NCBI GenBank assembly: GCA_963210315.1 | Contig: OY723315.1 | Location: forward strand, 1,426,001 to 1,490,000 | Reading direction: 5' to 3' | DNA length: 64,000 nt | Source of the DNA: Rhynchopus euleeides | Taxonomy: Eukaryota > Euglenozoa > Diplonemea > Diplonemida > Diplonemidae | Shown: positions 53,688-63,644 of the stretch, piece by piece | How positions within the stretch are numbered: position 1 is the stretch's first letter | Layout of the letters: every line of letters begins with the position of its first letter | The notes under the pieces: model-generated | What the model saw: only the letters and a program-made list of their open reading frames with translations | Database searches by the model: none | Told to the model about the DNA's origin: nothing | Program-made: the position numbers and the translations under genes

Positions 53688-54626
53688 ATGCATTGGAATC
53701 AGGTTTATAGCAACGGGCAGTCCCCGAGCGCACGGTGCGATGCTGTGACCGCTCTGCTGGGGGACAAGCTTTACATCGTCGGCGGGACCACCGGGGCGGA
53801 GCGGAAGAACGACGTGTGGTGGTTCAACTTCGTGACGCAGGCGTGGATCTCGGAGCAGCCCCGCAACGATGGGCCTGCTAAGATCACGCAGCAGACCAGC
53901 GCATTCATCAACTCCAAATCCCTCGTCTCCTGGGCAGGCCACGGCGACGCACTCTACCACAACACCCTGTGGCTGCTCGACACACGCCAGGGCAAGTGGG
54001 AGAAGCTCAGCGTGAAGTATGCCTCGCCGTACTGCCCATCTTATGCGCAGACAAACACATCCAGCATGTCACCCCAGCACGGGCCCATCATCTTCGGAGG
54101 CGACGACGGGTGCTACAGCAACAAGGTTCAGCAGCTGGACATGCGGAACTGCGCCTGGTCACTCGGGGGCAGCCGAGGCGATGTCCCAACGCCACGCCAC
54201 TCGCACTCCTCTGTGTTGGCTCAGGAGGAGAAGGCGCTCTACGTCGTGGGGGGGCACGACGGGAAGACGTGCAGCGACGTGGCGCGGCTCGACCTCGACA
54301 CCCTCTCGTGGCGCACTGTGCTGCCGCGTGGGGAGGGCGTGCCGCCGACGGCTGCCGGGGGTGCGGCGCTGGCGGGGGACAGGCTGTACCTCTTCGGGGG
54401 GTTCTGCGGGGGCACCTACTACGACAAGACGACGGTGGTCGATCTGAGCCACCCACAGCAGGCGAGGGAGGGCGCTGCTCGCAACCCGCCTGAGGGGCGT
54501 GCGTCGTGTGCTGTCGCGTCGTCCTCCCGCCCGGAGGCTGACTTTTCTGCGAGCGTGATGTACTGCTATGGGGGGTATGACGGGAAAGGCTATCTCAATG
54601 ACCTGCATGTGCTGCAGTCGACCTGA
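53688..54626 (+). CDS. Kelch-repeat beta-propeller protein (312 aa)
   Basis: ATG at 53688, TGA at 54624-54626. Kelch repeats show the GG doublet and spaced Tyr/Trp: LGDKLYIVGGTTGAERKNDV, HNTLWLLDTRQGKWEKL, GPIIFGGDDGCYSNKVQQLD, KALYVVGGHDGKTCSDVARL, AGDRLYLFGGFCGGTYYDKT and MYCYGGYDGKGYLNDLHVLQ. These would give a five- or six-bladed propeller that binds partner proteins. There is no BTB, F-box or signal peptide in this frame. It is short for a full propeller, so an upstream exon is possible. Closest by type to the Kelch proteins that scaffold cytoskeletal or signalling complexes, which is family knowledge only. It appears intact. Confidence 0.8.
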   Translation: MHWNQVYSNGQSPSARCDAVTALLGDKLYIVGGTTGAERKNDVWWFNFVTQAWISEQPRNDGPAKITQQTSAFINSKSLVSWAGHGDALYHNTLWLLDTRQGKWEKLSVKYASPYCPSYAQTNTSSMSPQHGPIIFGGDDGCYSNKVQQLDMRNCAWSLGGSRGDVPTPRHSHSSVLAQEEKALYVVGGHDGKTCSDVARLDLDTLSWRTVLPRGEGVPPTAAGGAALAGDRLYLFGGFCGGTYYDKTTVVDLSHPQQAREGAARNPPEGRASCAVASSSRPEADFSASVMYCYGGYDGKGYLNDLHVLQST

Positions 54627-55698
54627 GAAGAGTGCCCTTCGCCCCTGATGCTGGTGGTGGGCACGACCTGTCAGCGGGGGGTCCGTGCTCACCCTCCCGA
54701 GAGAGGTGATGTGGCAGAGGTCGCAGCAAAGAGGAGGGTGTGTTCAGTGTGTCCGATGCACGGCGATGCACTGCCCAACATATTCACGAGTGTGCGTCCG
54801 TTCCGGTTTTCGGTTTCGGTTTGTCTCCCCCCCCTCCATTCTACTCTGGTGACTTGATCTTCCATTCACTCTCGACGATATTCTATCTGCGAGAGCGGGG
54901 TCTGGCTGTTTCGGTTGGCAGGCACGTGTGAGGTCATGTGTGTTGCATCTGGAGCGACCAGGCCAAAGGAGCTTCGATAGATCGTTCAGAGGCACACTGG
55001 TGGTCTACGGTGGAGAGGGGGGAGGGGCAGCGTGCTGCCCCAGCAGTGGTACAGTGGGGTCGCCTCAGGCTTCACTCTCGGTGCAATTTACACTCAAAAG
55101 GCGTTTCGCACGGTGTGTGTGTGTTGATCACTTTTTAGGTGGGTTAACCCTGCACGGGTCCTAGCCCACCCTGTGTGTGTGCGTGTGACATGTGGCAGTG
55201 GAGGCAGTACTCGAGAACTCGCTCGGTGTGGCCTACACTAAACTAAAATGATCGTTGTGTGTGCCTGTGTTGGACAGTGTCGGCAGTATCAGAGTTTACT
55301 CGGTGCGGCCTGCAGACGTGAGACGCAAGACAGACTCAACACAGAGAGGACTGCAGTGGCGGTGCGGCGCGCCTTCCGGCACCGCCTGCCCTGCGTGTGC
55401 CCAGTGGAGGGGCATGAGGGGGCATGTCGCCTGGTGTGGTTTGGTTGGTGTTGAGAGGCATCACCGGTGCAGCAGCAGGGGCAGCAGACACACAGGCGCG
55501 ACAATACGCAATGCATGTGCACGGCAGTCCCGGAACCGGTTATTGTGGTGGTGCTGTTGTTGCATCCTGATGGTGGAGGGGAAAAGGCTTTGTTGTTGTT
55601 GTTGTTGTGTGCATGCAAACACCGCCACACACGCAGGCAGGGGTTGTGTCGTATTGGCGAGGAGGAGGAGGGGGTGTGGGGTGTGGGGGTGTCGGAAA
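54627..55698. other. Intergenic before the E2/C2/SPRY gene
   Basis: About 1.1 kb. It contains the 20-mer shared with 48375-48394 (at 54861) and two copies of a short repeat (55193-55234 and 55276-55313). A frame upstream of 55699 stays open but is low-complexity and probably 5' UTR. Confidence 0.45.
55193..55313 (+). repeat. Two copies of a short GGCAG...CTCGGTG repeat
   Basis: GTGGCAGTGGAGGCAGTACT ... CTCGGTGTGGCCTACACT (55193-55230) and GTGTCGGCAGTATCAGAGTT ... CTCGGTGCGGCCTGCA (55276-55313) share order and spacing. A third copy is in the intron at 30878-30920. Confidence 0.5.
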
Positions 55699-58600
55699 AT
55701 GTCGCACAAATCGTACGCGTTCCGGCAGGCGGGGGTGCGGGCACAGGCTGAGATGGATGTGCTGGCGGCGGAGGAGCAGTTCGCTGCGGACCGTTTGAAG
55801 AAGGCTGTGGGGAAGCACGGGAAGAGCGGGAAGCCGCGGGAGACGGAGTACGTGTGCCCGAGCGAGAAGGAGATGCGGGCGTGGCGGAAGCAGGTGGCTG
55901 CGGAGCTGGAGGGGTGTGCAGGGCACGAGGCGGGGCGGCGGCGGGACATCGAGGAGGACGAGGCGGAGTCTCGGAGCTGGATCACGTCGTGGCGGCGGGA
56001 CAGGGTGGCGCACCAGGCGAAGAAGGAGGCGTGCCGGGTGGGGCGCGGGATTGTGACGCACTCTGCGAAGCGGCGGCTTGCGCGGGAGCTGGTGAAGCTG
56101 GAGGGGGACCCGAGCTGGGGCGTGGCGGCGACGCCTGTGGACACGAGCCTGCAGGTGTGGCACTGCAACGTGAGCGCACCCGGGGGGCTGACGGGGAAGG
56201 GTGTGCTGCACCTGGAGCTGCGGTTCCCGAACGAGTACCCTGCGGTGCCGCCGGCGGTGGCGGTGCTGGGGGCGGACGTGGTGCACCCGAACGTGTTCGG
56301 GGACTACATCTGCCTGGACATGCTGGAGAAGGGGGAGTTCGAGGCGGACTGCCTGCAGCCGTACACGGGGTGGTCTGCGGCGTACGGGGTGCAGGCGATG
56401 CTGCGGCAGCTGCAGTCCTTCTTCTTCAGCGGGGCGGACGCGGGGGACACGCGCGGGCGCATCCGCATCACCCCGCACAGCGGGCGCGAGGTGTGGGAGT
56501 ACCAGCTGAACTGGGACGAGGTGCAGGGGTGGCGCGACTGGGATTACGACCCGTACTCCTTCTGCCAGCACCGGTACGCACGCCCTGGGCACTGCGGCTT
56601 GTTCGGGTGCGATTCGACGGGGCTGTACGGGCCTCGGTGGGTGGCGATGCACCGTGCCGACTGTGGGCGTCTTGAGCGTGCGTATCAGGAGGGCCGTGCG
56701 GCTGCTGCAGCTGCGGGTGAGGAGGAGAAGGAGGGTGCAGACACTGCTCAGAACAACAGCAACAGCAACAGCAACAATAACAGTGCAGGACTGCCACTGC
56801 CAGCACAGGCACCAGCACCAGTGCGCTTCAACGACATGTGCTTTGCACGCAAAATCAAGCGGAAGGGGTTCAGGATGTTCGTGACGGTGCACCGCGCAGA
56901 AGGGCTGGTGGGGAATTCAGGGCTGTACCACGAGGACAACAAGTACGGGGGCAAGCCGTACTGGACGTGGCATCCGTACGTGTCTGTGGCAGGGAAGAAC
57001 GTGGACCACCTGACGCAGCCCGCCAGCATGCACGTGCAGATGGCGGAGGAGGCGGCGGCACGTGGGCCGGCACGCATGGTGAAGGAGGCAGGGCCGTCGT
57101 CAGCCGTGTGGCGCGAGACCGTGTCATTCCAGGTGGACGGGCAGCTGCCGAGCGGCGGGTACGCCATCGACTTTGCGGTGCACGACGCGGGGCCTGCGGG
57201 CGGGAACGGGAATGCGAACGGGATCGGGAACGGGAGCAAGGAGCAGAAGCCGGTGCTGCTGGGGAAGGCACAGCTGCGGGTGGACAAGCTGGCGGAAGGG
57301 GAGCAGATGCACCGGCTGGTGCTGCAGCCGGGGCTGCAGCAGCAGGAGGGCGGCGGGGGCCGTGGGACCGGGTCGGCCAAGGCGATGCGCAAGGGGGGGA
57401 CGCTGGGGGCCCTGTGGGTCAGCGTCCGCACATCGTCCCCGAAGGAGGACACGGGGTACGAGTACGACTTCAGCCCGCAGGGGGTGGACGGGACCTTCGA
57501 GCAGACGAGCCTGTACACGGGGGGCACACGCAGGATCCGGCGGCGCCAGGGCTACAGGTGCAAGGTGTGCGACCACACCCCGATCAAGCCGAACCCGCCG
57601 CTGCCGTGTGCGATCGAGTGCGACGACGCGCCGCCGTTTGCGCTTGAGGAGTTCCACCGCACAGCGCAGACTGCTGCCGGTGACAACCCTGCTGCACGCC
57701 AAGCTGTGGCACGGACGATGGCTGCGCTTCAGGAGGAGTTGGCAGCTGGTGAGGAGGAGGAGGAGGAGGAGAAGAAGAAGAAGCAGGCAATCAGCAAGAT
57801 CTTCACACTCCCACACACCGTCATCGGGGTTGTGATGGACTTCCTGCCGCGGATGCGGGAGCGGCGCTACATGGCACACATGTGGCCGAGCTGGACGGGG
57901 GTGTACGAGAGCGCACGGTACTGGGAGGCGCAGCACCTGCGCTGCTTCACCACAGGGGCCGGCCCCGAGGAGGAGGTGCTGGGGGTCGGGGTGCTGGCGG
58001 GGGAGGCGGCCCGTGTTCTCGTGCCAGTTCGACGCGGTGAGCAAGACGGCGTACGAGGAGGGGGTGCGGATCGGGGTGTGGAAGGAGAAGTTCACCCACT
58101 GGATCCCGCTGTACATCGACCGGGAGCACGCGGGGCGCGCCATGCCCATGCTGCTGAAGATGGTGCGGCAGCTGGCGGTGGGTGTGCGGTCTGCGAACAG
58201 TGCGTGGACTGTGTGTGGTGGCGGCCTTGATGGTGCTGGGAAGGGTGCACTGAAGCGTGTTCGTATGCCTGTGAATGGGGAGAATGGTGCTGGTGGTCCG
58301 AGTGGTAATGCTGCTGCTGCTGGTGAGGCACGTGATAGGCACATGTTCCGCAGCACAGGGTGGGCAGGCCTCAGGGGCGGACACTTCTGCGCATCCGGGA
58401 CACACTACTTCCAGGTGCAGGTGGGGGACTACTCGCCGGTCGGGAAGATGCTGATTGGGGGGAAGGTGCCTGCCCTCGGGTCTGTGAAGGTGGGGTGGGC
58501 CACACAGACCGGGGACGTGAACCTGGGGACGGACCGGTACGGGTTCTGCTACTCCACGGCAGGGCACAAGGTGCACGCGGCGGAGCGGGAGGCGTACGGG

Positions 58601-59821
58601 CCGCGGATCGCACCCGGGGACGTGGTGGGGACGCTGTTCGACGCGCGCGACCGGACCATCACGTACTACCTGAACGGGACGAGCCTCGGGGCCGCCTTCA
58701 CCGTCCCGCGGACCGGGGAGTACGCCGGGCTGATCCCGTGTGTGGCGATGAACTGCGCCAGCATGGAGGTGGACATTGCGGGCGGGTACGACGCCCCCAT
58801 CCAGGTGGACCGGGCCACCCTCGGGGCGCACCAGCGCACGGTGGAGCAGTCCATCGCGGGGTGTGTCGCCGTCCTGCCGCAGCTGATGAACCACATGGTG
58901 ACGGAGGTGATGAAGGGGACGCTCTTTGCGTCTGTGAAGGCGCTGCAGGGGTACTGCGCCCTCCACCGCCTGCTGCTGCACTGCTGCGACACCGTCCCCG
59001 GGCTGCTGGACACGGTGGACGCGACAATCGAGCGGTTTGTGCGGCACCCGGAGGAGCGCCACAAGGTGGTGTGCCCGGACCTGGGGATGCTGCTGGCGCT
59101 GCTGACCGTCAGCAAGCGGTTCTGGTGGAGCGACCTGAAGGACGCGTTCCTGACGGAGCTGTTTGCGCGCCACGTCCGCTGGTCTTTGAAGAAGAGCCGC
59201 CGCTTCCAGGCAGGCACCCTTCTCCCCGAGAACACGCGCGACGAGCACATGTGCGACGAGGCCTTCTACGCGAATGAGACTTCGTGCAAGCTTGTCATGT
59301 TCCAGGTCTTCTTCTGCAGGCTTGTGAAGCCTCCCCGCCGTGACGAGGAGAAGAAGGATGCAGACGCCGACACAGACACAGACACAGACGACGACGAGGG
59401 CTTCCACAACGACGACCCCTTCCACAACACAAAGCTGCACTACGACGCACGCATGGGCTTCCCCACAAAGGAAATGGTCGCAGCCCTCAGCCAGCAGATG
59501 GGGGTCGTCAACCGCGTCGCCTTCAAGAAGTGGAACGGCTTCTTCGCAAACATCGGTGCCAAGCAGCGCACCCCCCACGAGATTGCGAAGAAGCTGTGCG
59601 AGGCTGTGGAGCGGTCCGACCGCGCAGGCTACCACGCCGACGTGAAGATGCTCGACGAGGAGGCAAGCACCAAGATCCTGCGCCGCACGCCCCGCCACCC
59701 GCTCCCCTTCACGCAGCGCGGCCCGCCCCAGAGGCAGCGCTTCTTCCGCAACGAGTTCCCGGAAGACGAGCGTTTCCTGTACGAGGACCGCTACGCGTGT
59801 GAGGACTTCGGCTGTGAGTGA
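55699..59821 (+). CDS. E2 ubiquitin-conjugating / C2-like / SPRY fusion protein, one frame break
   Basis: I place the start at 55699 (MSHKSYAFRQAGV); upstream in-frame sequence is low-complexity. The total is about 1370 residues. Order: charged helical N terminus (1-120); UBC fold (about 123-243) with HPN (196-198) and the catalytic-type Cys205 in GDYICLDML, plus WSAAYGVQAMLRQLQSF; Asn/Ser tract; C2-like beta sandwich (about 385-560, FRMFVTVHRAEGLVG ... LLGKAQLRVDKL); Cys motif CKVCDHTPIKPNPPLPCAIEC (near 620); SPRY domain (about 890-1045, GRKMLI-type strand GKMLIGGKV ... RYGFCYSTAG ... TITYYLNGTSLG); helical C terminus. The reading frame changes between about 57965 and 58012, in a G-rich stretch (GCTGGGGGTCGGGG) with no splice signals. 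The SPRY frame resumes at FSCQFDAVSKTAYEEG. A sequencing error or a real frameshift are both possible. It would ubiquitinate SPRY-bound substrates, perhaps at membranes; that is inferred. Confidence 0.75.
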
Positions 59822-60094
59822 CGATGGTAGGAGTGACGCGACATGTGCCTGTCTGCTGCCTGTTTCATTTGTACCCTCTCTGCCCTTGTGTGCTGCTTTT
59901 TATGGCACAGAGGCGTGCTGCGGTAGTCCCGCAGTGTCCAGCCAGTCCTCTGCGGCTGCCCTTTTGCTGTGATTTGTTCATTTCTTCCCTCTCTCGTGGG
60001 TCGGTACGTAGGCTGGTGTCGATGATGCACGTGCAAGCCTTGCACGGTGGTCAGCGGTTGTTGAAGACAGAAGAAAAAAAGCGGTGTGATTTTG
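59822..60094. repeat. Duplicated 3' flank, copy 2 (left part)
   Basis: Matches 78-350 closely and is interrupted at the T-run by the 60095-62680 element. No gene is seen. A 13-codon difference at the gene's end is described with the first copy. Confidence 0.8.
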
Positions 60095-60627
60095 TGGTGT
60101 ACCTGAAATCCCGTATATACCGTACGAAAGAACTACGAAATACGGGGTAGGGAGTCGTTTTTTATTTTGGGTGGCACTTTTTTTTGGGGGGGTATTTTTG
60201 GGGGGGTGCCTGCAATGTTTGAGGTGACCCAACAAGCCCAGGGTGCGATGCAGCAAAGTGACGAGTCATGTCCCGTTGATATCACCTCACAAAATCGCCT
60301 TGCTACCACTTCAGCATCCACACACCTACGACACATGACACACCCAGCAGATCAGTTCTAACAGCATCCCTCAGTATGGAAGCTACCAAAACTGGTGAAG
60401 AAAATGCCCGGGCTCACATTTCAGGTTTCAACGGCAAGTGGCTGCACAGACCGGCGTGTATTAAATGAGCCCTTACCACAGGAGCTCACGATGGCGGGGG
60501 TGGATACAGCTGTGAGGGAGGCCGGCTACAAGATGAAGCGCCCTCTGCTCCGTGTTCTGTGGGGCAACTTACTGGAGGCAACGGAGACACTGCCTCTGGG
60601 CGAAGCCATGGGGCAGTGTTTTTGTGC

Positions 60628-60696
60628 CAGCACCTTCGCACTTTTTTTGAAAACAAGGCAGCTGCCTTGTTTTCAAAATAAGGTGCGAAGGTGCTG
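60628..60696. repeat. 69 bp loop-less palindrome
   Basis: CAGCACCTTCGCAC ... TTGAAAACAAGGCAG pairs with its complement across GCAGCTGC with only a few mismatches near the middle of each arm. It lies 14 bases before the piggyBac-like insertion. Confidence 0.65.
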
Positions 60697-60709
60697 AAGC
60701 TGCTCTTAA

Positions 60710-61763
60710 CCCTTTAGGACCGAGCTACGCATATATGCGTAGAAAAGTCTTTATTTTTGGGGTTCACGAGTAAGTACCTTTGAATGTCACCTTTTTGGAG
60801 ATTTTTTTTTACCGTGAAAAGGGTTCTTGAAGATCATTTCACGAGTGTATGTGCTTGATGATGTCAGTTTCCAGAAAGCATGTTCCCACCAGGGGGGAAA
60901 ACTCGAAAATTCGAGGAGTCCGCGATTTTGGCCATTTTCTGGAAAATGGGTAAAAATATGTCAACTCCAAGTAAAATGTTACAATTTTCACCTTTTTGAC
61001 CGATTTTTTTTACCTGAAATTGTTCTGGACTGATTCTGTCCGAATTTCGCCGTTTCGCGCGGATTCGGGAGGCTGAAGTGGCCCCAGTGGGGATGGGGAG
61101 GCCCAGACCCCATGACCGCCGAAGGCTAATTAGCTGGAAAATGTCCTGTCGCGTTCGTCCAAGAAGAAAATTTTTCTTCGCAAAACCCCTGACAGTCTCG
61201 AAAACGGCACGCACAGCGCATTTCACGACAAAAAAGTTTTTGAAAAAAGACGTCAATTCGTCCCTCTGGATGGCAGAAGGCAAGTTGGCACCCTGTCCAG
61301 ACCTACCACCCACCCCTATATATAGGGGGGCTCTGTAGGTGACATTTACCCCGGAAATACCGCCAAAATACCCGGTTTTCCCTATCGGCACTATCATGCT
61401 TTGAACTCCACCATCCGGCAATTGTTTGGCCACCGAGAGTAGGGTTTTGACAACTGTGCCCGAGAAATCATCAGCGGGGCTGGGGCGGGCGTCAGATTCA
61501 CGACAGATTTGGGTTGGCAAATCACAAACGAATTTTTCGGGATTTCAAGGGTTTTTCACGAGGTGCGATTTGCCACTGCAGAAAAAATAGACAAATTAAT
61601 CTTCTCGGGACTTTCTCTTATTGTCCTGACAAGAACTGCACTAACCAAGTTCACCATAAAGAAAAATCCTGGAAAATACCAAAATCCATCCAACTTACTC
61701 ACGGTCACAGTGCGAACCCCAAAATTTCAAAAATTAATTAGCTACCCCGTCGTCTCTAAAGGG
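60710..61763. mobile_element. piggyBac-like non-autonomous element
   Basis: The left end CCCTTTAGGAC and right end complement CCCTTTAGAGAC are flanked by TTAA on both sides (60706-60709 and 61764-61767). TTAA duplications with CCCTTTA ends are diagnostic of piggyBac. The 1054 bp body is A/T-run rich with no transposase. CCCTATATATAGGG lies at 61313-61326. Confidence 0.85.
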
Positions 61764-62680
61764 TTAAGCATGGCACTGACAAGGTGAAGACCCTCCTTAA
61801 GTCAGCAAGGCCTTCCAACCTGTGGAGGCCCAATCCTGCAGCAAAGAAGGCTGCCAAGAAGCCGGCTGCTAAGGCAGCCAGCTTCTTGGCGCAATCCCCT
61901 TCGCAAAGAGGCGCCTTGTTGGAGACCCCTCCCCGCAGCGCCGAGCGCCACGGACAGTGCGGTGGCAACCCTCCTCGACTTCCTGATGCCACAGGCCTGG
62001 AAGTCACGTACAGTCCATTCCGCCAGCACAGCAACCAGCCTGGTGCCCAGTGCGTGGTTTATTGACCAGAATTGTTGTTGTTCATGTTCTTTGTTCACAG
62101 AGCCCGTAGAAGGAAATGAACAGAACCGCTGATCTTGCCCCAAGCAGCCTTGGAACAGATATCAGGTCAGCGAGCAGCCAGAGCTGGCCTCAGACGGTCA
62201 CTACTAAACACGCCAGGTTCGTAATACCCTTGCAACACCATCTTAATTCCACACGCCAACATGATCCACGTGATCAGCCGAGGCGAATGGTGGCTTTGTT
62301 GCTCACCTGTGGCGGTCTTGTTGACTGGTGTGCTGCAGTGCGCGGGTCGGCGGGCCGTGGCTTGGCGGTGGCGGTCGTCCCGCTCCGCGTCGGGGGCGAG
62401 CCCAGGCCCCCTTCCCCAATATGCTGCTGATTTTGATGATTTACGTGGTATTGTGTGAGCGAGATGGGTTCTGTCAGGACGGTGTATGTTGCCGGGGGGG
62501 GTGTGGGGCTGCCATTGAGTTGCACGGAGTGTATCAGTGCGTGCATTCTCCCCGGCGCGCGAAGCGCGCCGGGAAACAAATGCGCCACTCCAGCCGCCAA
62601 AAAAACAGGGGAAAAAACGACACCCCTACCACTAAAATCGTTACGAAAGAAGTACGAAATACGGGATGTCAATTACACCA

Positions 62681-63003
62681 TTTTGATTTGTGGGTGTTTG
62701 TCTGCTTTGCTTTGCTTGATCCCTGGATGAGCTGCAGGTGCAGCTGTTCTGTTGCCACACCTCTGAACAGCAACTCTGATGGCCTTGTGTTGCAGGCCCT
62801 TGATGCGGGCATGCCTTGTCTGGATGCTTGCGATCGCCCTTCTGAGGGCAGTCAGATGTGAGATGTGCTCGACTCTTCCAACATTCTTTTAAGTTTCCTT
62901 TCCTTGCGCGTGACCTGCTGCTGTGCGTCTGCCTAACCTTCTGCACTGCACCGCACACCACTGTGCGACGACAAGCCGTGCCCAACAGACGGCAGCAGCA
63001 GGA
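62681..63003. repeat. Duplicated 3' flank, copy 2 (right part)
   Basis: TCTGCTTTGCTTTGCTTGAT onward matches 471-790, with a 13 base deletion near 62887 relative to copy 1. The match stops near 63003, before the start of the next gene. Confidence 0.8.
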
Positions 63004-63324
63004 GACCATGTCTCGATCCTTCCACTTCCCTGCTATACCGCCATGGTGCCGACACCATAGCTTGGGATCGTGTATGTGTCTGTCTGTTCTGCATTGTGAT
63101 TCCAGGACGTACTCAGTTGCCATGTCAGCATGCCGCTGTGCCGCTGCTGCTCAGATTGAAAGCCTGACACTTGAATCGGACGTGAGCCCTGCCAATAGCC
63201 TACCCCCCTTTTGTGCATCGTGCATCACTGCAGCGCCACCATGTGTGGACCGCACCACCCACGGCCAGGTGCATTCGCACGTGCATACTTGGCACAAGCC
63301 GGACCGGTGCCTCGAAGGGTCGCC

Positions 63325-63612
63325 ATGCGTGGGGCTGTGACATCGCTGCTGCTGGTGGCGTTGATGGCTTGCTGCGCGGATGCGTACTACTCCAAGTCGA
63401 AGCATGCGAGCCGCGGGAGCTACTACAAGAGCAAGTATGGAGGGAAGGACAAGCACTCCGGCAAGAGCAGCGAGGGCAGTGGCTACCGCAAGAGCAAGAG
63501 CAAGAGCCGGAACAAGAGCAAAAGCAAGAGTAAGAGCAAGAGCAAGGGCGGCAGCTACAAGCGGTGGAAGAACAAGAGCAAGAGCAAGGGCGAGAACAAG
63601 TACGGAGGTGGC

Positions 63613-63644
<32 letters not shown>

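Larger units (their letters stand above)
60095..62680. mobile_element. 2.6 kb element with TGGTGTA ends, inserted in the duplicated flank
   Basis: The ends are TGGTGTACCTGAAATCCCGT and the complement of TGGTGTAATTGACATCCCGT. Weaker pairing continues to about 80 bp. TTTTG lies on both sides (60090-60094 and 62681-62685). The first copy of the flank is uninterrupted here. Inside are a palindrome (60628-60696), a piggyBac-like insertion (60710-61763), a frame encoding an Ala/Lys-rich stretch (61784-62065, NPAAKKAAKKPAAKAASF) and a GCGCGCGAAGCGCGC hairpin near 62551. No transposase is recognised and the superfamily is open. Confidence 0.7.
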
